From Azonexus sp. (lineage in GTDB: Bacteria > Pseudomonadota > Gammaproteobacteria > Burkholderiales > Rhodocyclaceae), in contig JAITWU010000239.1 of NCBI GenBank assembly GCA_031285115.1, positions 1-6,618 on the forward strand: a DNA stretch of 6,618 nt. The letters are read 5' to 3'. Each line of letters opens with the position of its first letter. The stretch's first letter is position 1. This document shows, in pieces, positions 1 to 6,376 of the stretch. Position numbers and translations under genes: made by a program. Below the pieces are notes generated by a model. That model was not told where the DNA came from and did not search any database. It saw only the letters and a list, made by a program, of their open reading frames with translations.

Positions 1-467
1 GGGTGAAAGAGGTCATAGACGCGCAGGCCGCGCCGCGACACTTTGTCTTCGTAAGCCGGGCCGATGCCCTTGCCGGTGGTGCCGATTTTTTCGCCGCTGC
101 CCTTGGCGTTTTCCCGCGCTTTGTCGATGGCCGCGTGGCAGGGCAGGATGAGCGGGCAGCCGGGGCTGATTTTGAGACGCTGGCGAACCGCGATACCGCC
201 CTTTTCCAGTTCGGTGATTTCACCGATCAGGTGATGGATGTCGAGCACGACGCCATTGCCGATGTAGCAGGCGACGCCATCGCGGACGATGCCGGAGGGC
301 ACGAGGTTGAGTTTGTACACCTTGTCGCCGACGACCAGCGTGTGACCGGCGTTGTGGCCGCCCTGAAAGCGCACCACGCCTTTGGCGTGATCGGTCAGCC
401 AGTCGACGATCTTGCCTTTTCCTTCGTCGCCCCACTGGGTGCCGACGACGATGACATTTTTGGCCAT
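1..467 (-). CDS. purA: adenylosuccinate synthetase PurA, N-terminal part (cut by window edge)
   Basis: PurA joins IMP and aspartate, using GTP, to form adenylosuccinate, the first committed step from IMP to AMP in the cytoplasm. The 155 visible codons begin [19 protein letters not shown]. They carry the family's GTP/IMP loop GDEGKGK (residues 13-19, including the catalytic Asp14), then GGHNAGHT (about 40-47, with the catalytic His), and GTTGKGIGP near residue 130. The family is usually about 430 aa, so roughly the first third is present and the rest lies beyond position 1. The ATG is at 467-465. A strong ribosome site AGGGGA (480-475) sits 7 nt upstream, with the hisZ stop TAA falling inside the spacer. 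The 3-bp gap to hisZ makes it the distal gene of the hfq-hfl transcript. I see no promoter of its own. Identification is firm. Confidence 0.97.
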   Translation of the reverse strand, partial: MAKNVIVVGTQWGDEGKGKIVDWLTDHAKGVVRFQGGHNAGHTLVVGDKVYKLNLVPSGIVRDGVACYIGNGVVLDIHHLIGEITELEKGGIAVRQRLKISPGCPLILPCHAAIDKARENAKGSGEKIGTTGKGIGPAYEDKVSRRGLRVYDLFH

Positions 468-470
468 GTT

Positions 471-1619
471 TTAATCCCCTTTTTCGATAATCCAGTTAGC
501 GCCGACACACGCCAGTTTACGGTCGCACAGCAGCCCTTCGCAGGCGGCCTCGTTCGGCAGTTGTTCAATGACGATTTCACCCGCCTGACGCAATTCGGCG
601 ATGCGGGCGGCAAGCGCCGCGTCGCCGCCTGCCGCCGGAGCGAGAATCGCGCCCGCCGCTGGCGTTGCCGGAACCAGGCGGGCGGCTTCGCGCAGATCGA
701 AGGAAAAGCCGGTGGCCGGACGCGCCCGGCCAAAGGCCCGGCCCGCGCCGTCATAACGCCCGCCGAGGGCAAGCGCCGCCGGGTAATCCGGGCAGTAGGC
801 GGCAAAAACGACGCCGTTGTGATAGTGGTAGCCGCGCAGATCCGACAAATCGACGGACAGCGGCAACTCCGGCGCGGCGGCAAAAATGTGTTGCAAGCCA
901 GCAAGCGCCGCAGTGATGGCGGGCAAGGCGGGCAGCGCGGCGCGGGCGCGATCAATCATTTCAAGGCCGCCGTAAAGCTGCGGCAGGGCGAGCAGCGCTT
1001 CGCGCCACGGCGCGGCCAGCGCCGCGCAGGCATCCGCCAGCCCCGGCGCATCCTTGGCTTGCAGCAGGGTGAGGAGATTGTCCTCATCTTCCGGCGGCAG
1101 CCCGGCGGCTTCGGCGAGCGCCCGGAAAATGCCGACATGGCCCAAGTCGATGCGGGCCAGCGGCAGTTTGATCCCGGCAAAAGCCCCGGCGAGCAGGCGG
1201 ATGATTTCGAGGTCGGCCTCGATGCCCGCGTAGCCATAGAGTTCGGCGCCGATCTGCAAGGGTTCGCGGCCCGCCGAAACAGTTGCTGGCAGCGTATGCA
1301 GCACGGGGCCGCAATAACACAGGCGGGTAACGCCCTGATGGTTGAGGAGATGGGCGTCGATGCGCGCCGTCTGCGGCGTGATGTCGGCGCGCACGCCGAG
1401 GGTTCGGCCAGAAAGCTGATCGACCAGTTTGAAGGTGCGCAGATTCAAATCCTGCCCGGCCCCGGTCAAGAGCGACTCAAGATATTGCAGCATCGGCGGC
1501 ATCACGTATTGAAAGCCGCGCCGTGCAAAATGGTCGAGCAGACTGCGGCGCAAGCGCTCGATGCGCGCGGCTTCTGCCGGCAGCGCATCGGCAATGTATT
1601 CGGGTAACAGCCAGTTCAT
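471..1619 (-). CDS. hisZ: ATP phosphoribosyltransferase regulatory subunit HisZ
   Basis: HisZ is a catalytically inactive paralogue of histidyl-tRNA synthetase. It pairs with the short form of HisG to make the active, histidine-sensitive enzyme for the first step of histidine synthesis. The 382-aa protein shows the class II synthetase-like fold signatures: [14 protein letters not shown] (75-88), CYCGPVL (101-107), QIGAELYG (122-129), [12 protein letters not shown] (261-272) and GGRYD (286-290). It stops without the C-terminal anticodon-binding domain of true HisRS, which fits HisZ (about 380-390 aa). I start it at the ATG (1619-1617). A TTG directly before it (1622-1620) also keeps the frame open, but the ATG needs no special assumption. 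No good ribosome site is visible. The DUF2065 stop lies 6 bp upstream, so translation is probably coupled. Presence of hisZ predicts a short HisG elsewhere in the genome. Confidence 0.93.
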   Translation of the reverse strand: MNWLLPEYIADALPAEAARIERLRRSLLDHFARRGFQYVMPPMLQYLESLLTGAGQDLNLRTFKLVDQLSGRTLGVRADITPQTARIDAHLLNHQGVTRLCYCGPVLHTLPATVSAGREPLQIGAELYGYAGIEADLEIIRLLAGAFAGIKLPLARIDLGHVGIFRALAEAAGLPPEDEDNLLTLLQAKDAPGLADACAALAAPWREALLALPQLYGGLEMIDRARAALPALPAITAALAGLQHIFAAAPELPLSVDLSDLRGYHYHNGVVFAAYCPDYPAALALGGRYDGAGRAFGRARPATGFSFDLREAARLVPATPAAGAILAPAAGGDAALAARIAELRQAGEIVIEQLPNEAACEGLLCDRKLACVGANWIIEKGD

Positions 1620-1625
1620 CAAAAA

Positions 1626-1814
1626 TCAGGAAAAAATAAAGAGAAGGATCAGGCCAATCAGCATCGAAGTGAGGCCAATGAAGCGAATTTGCCCGTCGGA
1701 AAGCTGGATCAGGCGGCGGAAGGTTTCACGCCAGGCGGCGGGGGCGATAAACGGCATCGCCCCTTCGATCACCAGCATCAGCGCAAAAGCCAGAAGCAAG
1801 AGCGAAACCGTCAT
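1626..1814 (-). CDS. DUF2065 (YjeT-like) small inner-membrane protein
   Basis: This is a 62-aa, very hydrophobic protein with two predicted membrane helices (about residues 3-23 and 43-61). They are joined by a short polar loop containing the family's WRETFRRL and QIRFIGL segments. The match to the DUF2065/YjeT family is by recognition of the sequence and by position. In proteobacteria this family is found beside hflK/hflC, in E. coli as yjeT. The function is unknown; co-transcription with the FtsH-associated pair suggests a membrane role near that complex, which is inference only. The ATG (1814-1812) lies 5 bp after the hflC stop and has no clear ribosome site, so coupling to hflC is likely. 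The start codon lies inside a 9-bp tandem duplication described separately. It is easily missed by gene callers because of its size. Confidence 0.88.
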   Translation of the reverse strand: MTVSLLLLAFALMLVIEGAMPFIAPAAWRETFRRLIQLSDGQIRFIGLTSMLIGLILLFIFS

Positions 1815-1830
1815 TTGGCTTATTTGGCTT
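1813..1830. repeat. perfect 9-bp tandem duplication across the hflC stop / DUF2065 start
   Basis: On the plus strand ATTTGGCTT occurs twice in a row (1813-1821 and 1822-1830). On the coding strand this is AAGCCAAAT repeated. The first coding copy contributes the last residues of HflC and the second contains the ATG of the DUF2065 gene. If one copy is removed, the coding strand reads GCCAAATGACGG. That gives hflC a TGA stop overlapping the next ATG as ATGA, without changing any HflC residue. The duplication therefore looks like a local slippage event at the gene junction. Confidence 0.9.
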
Positions 1831-2701
1831 TATCGCCGCCCCGGCCCCGCATGTACTTGAAGAAATCAGAACCGGGATCGACCACCAGCATGTCGCCCTT
1901 GCTCGAAAAGCTGCTGCGATAGGCTTCAAGACTCTTGTAAAAGGCGTAAAACTCCGGGTTTTGACCAAAGGCCGCGCCGTAGATGGCGGTTGCCTTGCTG
2001 TCGCCTTCGCCCTTGACTTTCTGGGCCTCCCGATAAGCGTCGGCAAGGATGACTTCGCGCTGGCGGTCAGCGTCGGCGCGGATTTTTTCCGCCTCCGCCG
2101 CGCCTTCCGCCCGCAGTTGGTTGGCGACGCGCTTGCGCTCGGATTTCATCCGGCTATAGACGTTGTCGCTGACTTCGGTCGGCAATTCGACGCGCTTCAA
2201 GCGCACATCGACAATTTCGACGCCGATGCGGCGGGCGTCGAAGTCGGCCTTGACGCGCATCTGCTCCATGATCTGATCGCGCTCGCCGGAAATCACGTCA
2301 TGCACGGTGCGCTTGCCGAATTCCTCGCGCAGCCCGGCGTTCACCGTCTGGTTGAGACGGGTGCGGGCGCGCGCCTCGTCGCCGCCAACCGAGATGTAAT
2401 AGAGCGTCGGATCAATGATCTTCCATTTGATGAAGGAATCGACCAGGACATTCTTTTTCTCGGAGGTGATGAAGCGTTCCGGATCATTGTTGTCGAGGGT
2501 GATGATGCGCTTGTCGAAATAGCGCACGCTCTGGACGAAGGGAATCTTGTAATTGAGACCGGCTTCCTTGATGACCCATTTGACTTCGCCGAACTGAAGA
2601 ACCAGCGCGTACTGCCGCTGATCGACGGTAAACAGCGACATTGCCGCCGCCACTAAAATCAGGGCAAGAAAGATCGCCACACGATTCAAACGCGAATTCA
2701 T
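1820..2701 (-). CDS. hflC: FtsH modulator HflC (SPFH/Band 7 membrane protein)
   Basis: HflC forms with HflK a large periplasm-facing SPFH assembly in the inner membrane that encloses the FtsH protease and limits its access to membrane substrates. The 293-aa protein has an N-terminal signal-anchor helix (about residues 8-25). A Band 7/SPFH domain follows, beginning at VDQRQYALVLQFGEV, with the HflC-typical segment FDKRIITLDN. A long charged helix (from about MKSERKRVANQLRAEG to REAQKVKGEGD) then leads to a short tail with FYKSLEAYR. The length matches the family (about 290-335 aa). I chose the ATG at 2701-2699, which shares one base with the hflK stop (TGATG). A GTG one codon upstream (2704) is possible but less attractive. 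The overlap fits the equimolar complex made with HflK. Confidence 0.96.
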   Translation of the reverse strand: MNSRLNRVAIFLALILVAAAMSLFTVDQRQYALVLQFGEVKWVIKEAGLNYKIPFVQSVRYFDKRIITLDNNDPERFITSEKKNVLVDSFIKWKIIDPTLYYISVGGDEARARTRLNQTVNAGLREEFGKRTVHDVISGERDQIMEQMRVKADFDARRIGVEIVDVRLKRVELPTEVSDNVYSRMKSERKRVANQLRAEGAAEAEKIRADADRQREVILADAYREAQKVKGEGDSKATAIYGAAFGQNPEFYAFYKSLEAYRSSFSSKGDMLVVDPGSDFFKYMRGRGGDKAK

Positions 2702-4020
2702 CACCGGCCCTCCCGATCACGCGACTGCAAAGAACCGGACGAACGGGACAACCCCGCTCCGGTATCGACGCCGACGGGCCGCTCGACTTGCGGCGGCGCC
2801 GTGGTCGACAGCGGCGGCGCGGCGCGGCCCGGCGTCGCTGGCGCTTCGCCCGCAGCGGCGGCGGGAACGGCGGCCGCCGATTGCATCAATTTATCGAGCG
2901 GCAGATAGAGCAAATTGCCCTGCCCCTTGGCGTCGATCAAAACCTTGGTCGTGCTGGCGTAAATCTGCTGCATGGTTTCGCGGTACAGCCGCTGGCGCGT
3001 CACTTCCGGCGCTTTGGCGTATTCGCTTTGAATCTGGCGGAAGCGCGAGGCATCGCCCTCAGCGGCGGCGACCACCCGCTGGCGGTAGCCGTTGGCTTCT
3101 TCAAGAAGACGCGCCGCAGCGCCCCGAGCGCGCGGAATCACGTCATTGGCGTAAGCCTGGCCTTCGTTGATCTGCCGCTGGCGATCCTGGTTGGCGTTGA
3201 TGGCGTCGCTGAAAGCCTCCTGCACCTTCTCCGGCGGCTGCGTATCCTGCATCGTCACCTTGGAAATGAGGATGCCGCTCTTGTAACGATCGAGGATGTC
3301 CTGCATCAACTGGGCGGCCTTGGTGGCAATCTGCTCGCGCCCTTCGTAGAGCACGAAATCCGCCTGGCTCTTGCCGACGATTTCGCGGATCGCCGATTCC
3401 GCCGCGCCCATCACCGCATCGTCGGGACTGCGGTTGTTGAAGGAATATTCGATCGGGTCTTTGAGCATGTATTGAACGGCAAACTGGACGTTTACGATAT
3501 TTTCGTCATCGGTCAGCATCAGCGCCTCTTTCAAGACCTGGGTGCGCCCTGTGCCGCGATAGCCGATTTCCAGCGAACGCAAGTCGGACAGATTGACCAG
3601 TTCATACGATTCAATCGGGTAGGGAAAACGCCAGCGCAAGCCCGCCTCGGTGACTTGCCCGTTAAAGCGGCCAAATTGCAGGACGATACCGCGCTGCGCC
3701 GCGCCAACGATATAAAAGCCGGAAGCCAGCCAGATCACCACGGCCAGCGCAATCAGAATACCAATGCCGCCGCCTAAAAATTTCGGGTTGAAATCGGGCA
3801 TTCGCGGGCCATTGCCGCCGCCGTTGCCACCGTTATTGCCGCTGTCATTGTTGCTGCCCCGGCCTTTTTTGCCGAAAGTTTCAGACAGTTTTTTATTGAG
3901 GTCGCGCCACAGTTCTTCGAGATCGGGCGGGCCGTCATTGGGCCGACGCGGACCGCCGCCGGGCCGGTTGTTATTGCCGTCGCCGCCCTTGTTGCCCCAT
4001 TGCGGGTCATTGAGCGACAT
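2701..4020 (-). CDS. hflK: FtsH modulator HflK (SPFH/Band 7 membrane protein)
   Basis: HflK is the partner of HflC in the membrane assembly around FtsH. The 439-aa protein starts MSLNDPQWG. Its cytoplasmic Gly/Asn/Pro-rich N-terminal segment (about 9-80) contains the conserved helix PDLEELWRDLNKKL (32-45). One membrane helix follows (about 82-104), then the SPFH domain from VGAAQRGIVLQFGRF and a helical stretch (about 270-345). The tail, rich in Ala and Pro (about 370-439), is likely disordered. The frame stays open to another ATG at 4044, which would add MIPTLGIF. I prefer the ATG at 4020-4018 because betaproteobacterial HflK proteins characteristically begin MSLNDPQWG. Neither start has a strong ribosome site. 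hflX ends 39 bp upstream and hflC begins inside the stop codon. Confidence 0.95.
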   Translation of the reverse strand: MSLNDPQWGNKGGDGNNNRPGGGPRRPNDGPPDLEELWRDLNKKLSETFGKKGRGSNNDSGNNGGNGGGNGPRMPDFNPKFLGGGIGILIALAVVIWLASGFYIVGAAQRGIVLQFGRFNGQVTEAGLRWRFPYPIESYELVNLSDLRSLEIGYRGTGRTQVLKEALMLTDDENIVNVQFAVQYMLKDPIEYSFNNRSPDDAVMGAAESAIREIVGKSQADFVLYEGREQIATKAAQLMQDILDRYKSGILISKVTMQDTQPPEKVQEAFSDAINANQDRQRQINEGQAYANDVIPRARGAAARLLEEANGYRQRVVAAAEGDASRFRQIQSEYAKAPEVTRQRLYRETMQQIYASTTKVLIDAKGQGNLLYLPLDKLMQSAAAVPAAAAGEAPATPGRAAPPLSTTAPPQVERPVGVDTGAGLSRSSGSLQSRDREGR

Positions 4021-4059
4021 GAAAATACCGAGCGTTGGAATCATGGGTTCGGGATTCTT

Positions 4060-5241
4060 CTATGAGATGAAATCTTGTTGGGCTTGCGCTTGCGCCTCAT
4101 TCGCCGCCGCCTGCCTCTCGTTGCGGCGAGCTTCAGATTTGAGGCGGGCGTATTCGGCCAGTGATTCGCGCAGGGAATCGAGGCCGGTTCCCAGGCGCGC
4201 ACTGAGGCGAACGCGCGCGATATTACCACACTCGTCCCGCTCGACGCCCGGCGCGGCTTCCGTCAGGTCGATCTTGTTCCAGATGATGACCTGCCGCAAA
4301 GCGCCAGCGCCGATTTCGGCGAGCACTTTGTTGACCTCAAAAATCTGCTCATCGCGGGCGTGGCTCGCGCTATCGACGACATGCAGCAAAAGATCGGCGT
4401 CGAGCGCCGCTTCCAGCGTGGCGTGAAAAGCATCGACCAGCGAATGCGGCAAATCGCGGATAAAACCGACGGTATCCGAAATCACCACATTGCCGCGATT
4501 TTCATTGTCACGCCCGGCCACCCACAGCTTGCGCGAGGTCGTGTCGAGCGTGGCGAACAACTGGTCGGCGGCATACACCCCGGCATGGGTCAGGCTGTTG
4601 AACAGCGTCGATTTACCGGCATTGGTGTAGCCGACGATGGAAACATTGAGCACCTCGCCCTTCATCCGCGCCCGGCGCTGCACCCCGCGCTGGCGGGAAA
4701 GCCGGGCCAGCCGCGTTTTGAGCAATTTGACGCGGTTGCCGAGAAGCCGCCGGTCGGTTTCCAACTGCTTTTCGCCCGGCCCGCGCAGACCGATGCCGCC
4801 GCGCTGCCGTTCGAGGTGCGTCCAGCCGCGCACCAGGCGCGTCGACAAATGTTCCAGTTGGGCCAGTTCGACTTGCAATTTCCCCTCGGCGCTCGCCGCG
4901 CGCAGGGCGAAAATATCGAGAATCAGGCTGGTGCGGTCGATCACCCGGCATTTGAGCTGGCGTTCGAGATTGCGCTGCTGGGCGGGCGACAGATCATGAT
5001 TGAAAATCACCAGATCGGCCCCGCCCGCCGCCTGCATGGCGGCAATTTCCTCGACCTTGCCCTTGCCGACAAAGGTCTTGGCGTCCGGGCTGTGACGGCG
5101 ACCAAACACTTCGGCGACGACAACGCCGCCCGCCGACTCGGTCAAGAGACGCAATTCTTCCAGTTGATCGGCCAGATCAGGCTGACCGAAATCAACCTGA
5201 ACGACGACCGCGCGCTCGCCAGCGGCCGGGCGCTCAATCAT
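4060..5241 (-). CDS. hflX: ribosome-associated GTPase HflX
   Basis: HflX is an Obg-HflX superfamily GTPase that binds the 50S subunit and, in E. coli, splits stalled or heat-damaged 70S ribosomes. In the 393-aa product the N-terminal HflX domain contains FVGKGKVEEI (57-66) and VIFNHDLSPAQQRNLE (78-93), followed by the signature GGIGLRGPGEKQLETDRR (148-165). The G domain has G1 GYTNAGKS (204-211), a G2-region Thr in FATLDTT (229-235), G3 DTVG (256-259), G4 NKID (322-325) and G5 SA (347-348). The C-terminal tail is rich in Ala, Gln and charged residues. All nucleotide-binding motifs look intact. The ATG is at 5241-5239; the ribosome site is poor (only GAG about 4 nt before the ATG). It lies 74 bp after hfq, with no terminator between, in the usual hfq-hflX-hflK-hflC order. 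Confidence 0.96.
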   Translation of the reverse strand: MIERPAAGERAVVVQVDFGQPDLADQLEELRLLTESAGGVVVAEVFGRRHSPDAKTFVGKGKVEEIAAMQAAGGADLVIFNHDLSPAQQRNLERQLKCRVIDRTSLILDIFALRAASAEGKLQVELAQLEHLSTRLVRGWTHLERQRGGIGLRGPGEKQLETDRRLLGNRVKLLKTRLARLSRQRGVQRRARMKGEVLNVSIVGYTNAGKSTLFNSLTHAGVYAADQLFATLDTTSRKLWVAGRDNENRGNVVISDTVGFIRDLPHSLVDAFHATLEAALDADLLLHVVDSASHARDEQIFEVNKVLAEIGAGALRQVIIWNKIDLTEAAPGVERDECGNIARVRLSARLGTGLDSLRESLAEYARLKSEARRNERQAAANEAQAQAQQDFIS

Positions 5242-5315
5242 CGCTCAAGGCCGCAAGGCAAAAGCAAGGTCCCGCCACAAGCGCCAACCAGAGCGTGGAT
5301 GGCAAAACGGCGCGA

Positions 5316-5555
5316 TTACTCAGCCGCCGTCTCTTGCACTTGCAAACTGACCGGACGGGCCGGCACAACGGTCGAGATGGCGTGCTTATAGACCATCTGC
5401 GTGACCGTGTTTTTCAAGAGAACGACGTATTGATCGAAAGATTCGACCTGCCCCTGCAACTTGATGCCATTGACGAGGTAGATCGAAACGGGAACATGCT
5501 CGCGGCGCAAGGCGTTGAGGAAGGGGTCTTGTAACAGTTGCCCTTTGTTGCTCAT
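5316..5555 (-). CDS. hfq: RNA chaperone Hfq
   Basis: Hfq is a hexameric Sm-like protein that pairs small regulatory RNAs with target mRNAs and affects their stability. The 79-aa protein begins [20 protein letters not shown]. It has the Sm1 region ([20 protein letters not shown]) and the Sm2 motif YKHAIS, with the proximal-site residues Gln and Phe in QLLQDPFLN. The acidic tail after residue 70 is only a short tip (QETAAE), much shorter than the 102-aa E. coli protein and normal for Betaproteobacteria. The ATG is at 5555-5553, with GGAG (5567-5564) 8 nt upstream. The frame happens to remain open upstream to 5924, but that extension overlaps hicB antisense-free in another frame and has no homology I recognise, so it is not part of the gene. 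It is the first gene of the hfq-hfl transcript. Confidence 0.97.
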   Translation of the reverse strand: MSNKGQLLQDPFLNALRREHVPVSIYLVNGIKLQGQVESFDQYVVLLKNTVTQMVYKHAISTVVPARPVSLQVQETAAE

Positions 5556-5594
5556 GGTGCGGACTCCATGTGTGTGTTGTTTTATGAGGCGGGT

Positions 5595-5624
5595 AATGTA
5601 CCGAAATTTGCCGGGGCTTGGCAA
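5595..5624 (-). promoter_or_regulatory. candidate sigma-70 promoter for hfq-hflXKC
   Basis: On the minus strand TTGCCA (5624-5619; 5 of 6 matches to the -35 consensus) is followed by an 18-bp spacer and TACATT (5600-5595; 4 of 6 matches to the -10 consensus). Transcription would start near 5588 and give a leader of about 33 nt before the hfq ATG, with the GGAG ribosome site inside it. This is a sequence match only. A second, weaker -10-like CATAAA lies just downstream (5586-5581). Confidence 0.45.
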
Positions 5625-5625
5625 A
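5607..5625. repeat. inverted repeat over the hfq promoter
   Basis: TTTGCC (5607-5612) and GGCAAA (5620-5625) are perfectly complementary and separated by 7 bp. The repeat covers the candidate -35 and half of the spacer of the hfq promoter. It could be an operator. As RNA on the minus strand it would be a 6-bp stem followed by only three T residues, too weak for a convincing terminator. Confidence 0.4.
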
Positions 5626-5758
5626 GTATTTGGCGCTGGCGGGCCACGCAAACATCCAATTGCAGCCAACGCGCCCGCCCCAAACGCCGCCTGCCGAGCG
5701 ATGACATCGTCGTCAGCCGCGCGGAGAACTCGCGGAACGGCCACATTGCCACCATCAT

Positions 5759-6094
5759 TCACGCAACTCCGGCGGCTGAACCAATCGCCCTGGCGGCCCA
5801 CTGATTCAAGCTCATGCCCGAAAGCTCCGCCGCGCGGATGGCCGCGCCGTGAATTTCCGGCGAAACGCGCAACATCATTTTCCCGCTGACAGATTTGTGG
5901 GGCTGCTGACCGAGTTTCTCGCAAGCAGCGAGATAATCATCCACCGCTTCATGGAAAGCGGTTTCCAGTTGATCGACGCTGGAACCGTGAAATCCCACAA
6001 TGTCACGGATTCCAGCCAGATGCCCGACAAAAATCCGATCTTCGGCATCGTACTCGACACGCGCTGCATAGCCTCTGTAAGTCATGGCATTCAT
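5759..6094 (-). CDS. hicB: HicB-family antitoxin
   Basis: HicB neutralises the HicA mRNA interferase by binding it, and usually represses its own operon. The 111-aa protein has the HicB N-terminal fold: [19 protein letters not shown] (6-24), [10 protein letters not shown] (28-37) and then the helix [20 protein letters not shown] (43-62). A C-terminal ribbon-helix-helix-like DNA-binding segment follows (about 72-105, with LRVSPEIH and [10 protein letters not shown]). The start is ATG at 6094-6092, overlapping the hicA stop as ATGA. It has a good AGGAG site (6106-6102) 7 nt upstream, embedded in a short palindrome. A second Met at residue 4 is less well placed. The gene is toxin-first, the usual hicAB order, and ends about 200 bp before hfq. 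The overall match is clear; the specific function is known for the family, not shown here. Confidence 0.9.
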   Translation of the reverse strand: MNAMTYRGYAARVEYDAEDRIFVGHLAGIRDIVGFHGSSVDQLETAFHEAVDDYLAACEKLGQQPHKSVSGKMMLRVSPEIHGAAIRAAELSGMSLNQWAARAIGSAAGVA

Positions 6095-6345
6095 GGAGTC
6101 ACTCCTATGTTCCTCAAAAAATCACGGGCATCCGCCACGCGATAACGCAGGGCATCCTTGCCGGGATGATGGCGGTGAAAATACGCCTTGACACCATTCA
6201 TCTCGAAAGTCACGGACGAGCCTTTACCTTCGGTCACGGTACAACCAACAGCAACAAACAACGATTCGATCAACGACCAATCAATGCCGCCATTGATCGG
6301 GTTGGCAAAAATAGCTTGCAGTGTTTTTCGGTGCTTGCTGTTCAT
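6091..6345 (-). CDS. hicA: HicA-family toxin (probable mRNA interferase, atypical)
   Basis: HicA toxins are small dsRBD-fold proteins that cleave mRNA when not bound by HicB. This 84-aa protein starts MNSKHRKTLQAIFANP. It contains the segment IDWSLIESLFVAVG (21-34), a Gly/Ser turn EGKGSS (39-44), the strand pair around VTFEMNGVKAYF (45-56), then HRHHPGKD (57-64) and DFLRNIGV (75-82). This matches the HicA subgroup that begins KHRKTL and carries an FHR-x-HP motif. The His that follows Gly-Ser in well-studied HicA proteins is Ser44 here. The ATG is at 6345-6343 and has no Shine-Dalgarno sequence upstream (the preceding bases are TTCGCCT). The stop overlaps the hicB start. The gene is noticeably less GC-rich than the hfl genes, suggesting acquisition. 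Family assignment is good; toxicity is unproven. Confidence 0.85.
   Translation of the reverse strand: MNSKHRKTLQAIFANPINGGIDWSLIESLFVAVGCTVTEGKGSSVTFEMNGVKAYFHRHHPGKDALRYRVADARDFLRNIGVTP
6095..6106 (-). promoter_or_regulatory. hicB ribosome site inside a small hairpin
   Basis: The coding strand just before the hicB ATG reads AGGAGTGACTCC. The AGGAG ribosome site (6106-6102) can pair with the following CTCC to form a 4-bp all-G/C-rich stem with a TGA loop. The same bases encode the last codons of HicA (GVT and the first two bases of the Pro codon). Ribosomes finishing hicA would melt the stem and reinitiate at the ATGA overlap, so hicB translation may depend on hicA translation. Confidence 0.45.
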
Positions 6346-6351
6346 AGGCGA

Positions 6352-6376
6352 ATGATAGCGTTTTGTGCTATCTATA
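6352..6376 (-). promoter_or_regulatory. hicAB promoter/operator region with perfect inverted repeat
   Basis: GATAGC (6354-6359) and GCTATC (6367-6372) form a perfect inverted repeat with a 7-bp spacer, 9 bp upstream of the hicA ATG. This is the expected size and place for a HicB operator. On the minus strand a -10-like TATCAT (6357-6352; 5 of 6 consensus matches) overlaps the downstream arm and lies only 6 bp from the ATG. A second -10-like TATAGA (6376-6371) overlaps the other arm. Neither has a good -35, so which one is used cannot be decided from sequence. The operator role is inference from HicB autoregulation in general. Confidence 0.5.

Noticed and set aside
3..1607. 534-codon open frame on the plus strand opposite purA and hisZ
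   Set aside because: It is antisense to two firmly identified genes, has no recognisable domain, and arises from high-GC codon bias that removes stops in the opposite frame. The same holds for the long plus-strand frames at 2641-3777 and 4360-5391.
5242..5315. possible terminator or attenuator between hfq and hflX
   Set aside because: Only short 3-4 bp complementarities and no T-run. It looks like a simple intra-operon spacer.
5582..5758. 58-codon minus-strand frame starting immediately after the hicB stop (ATGATG)
   Set aside because: It sits directly after the TGA of hicB, which is suggestive, but it is Arg/Leu-rich with no motif, has no clear ribosome site, and covers the probable hfq promoter. 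I do not support it as a gene.
5556..5924. N-terminal extension of hfq to 5924
   Set aside because: The frame is open by chance. The true start is fixed by the conserved Hfq N-terminus and a good GGAG site at 5567-5564, and the extension runs through hicB in another frame.
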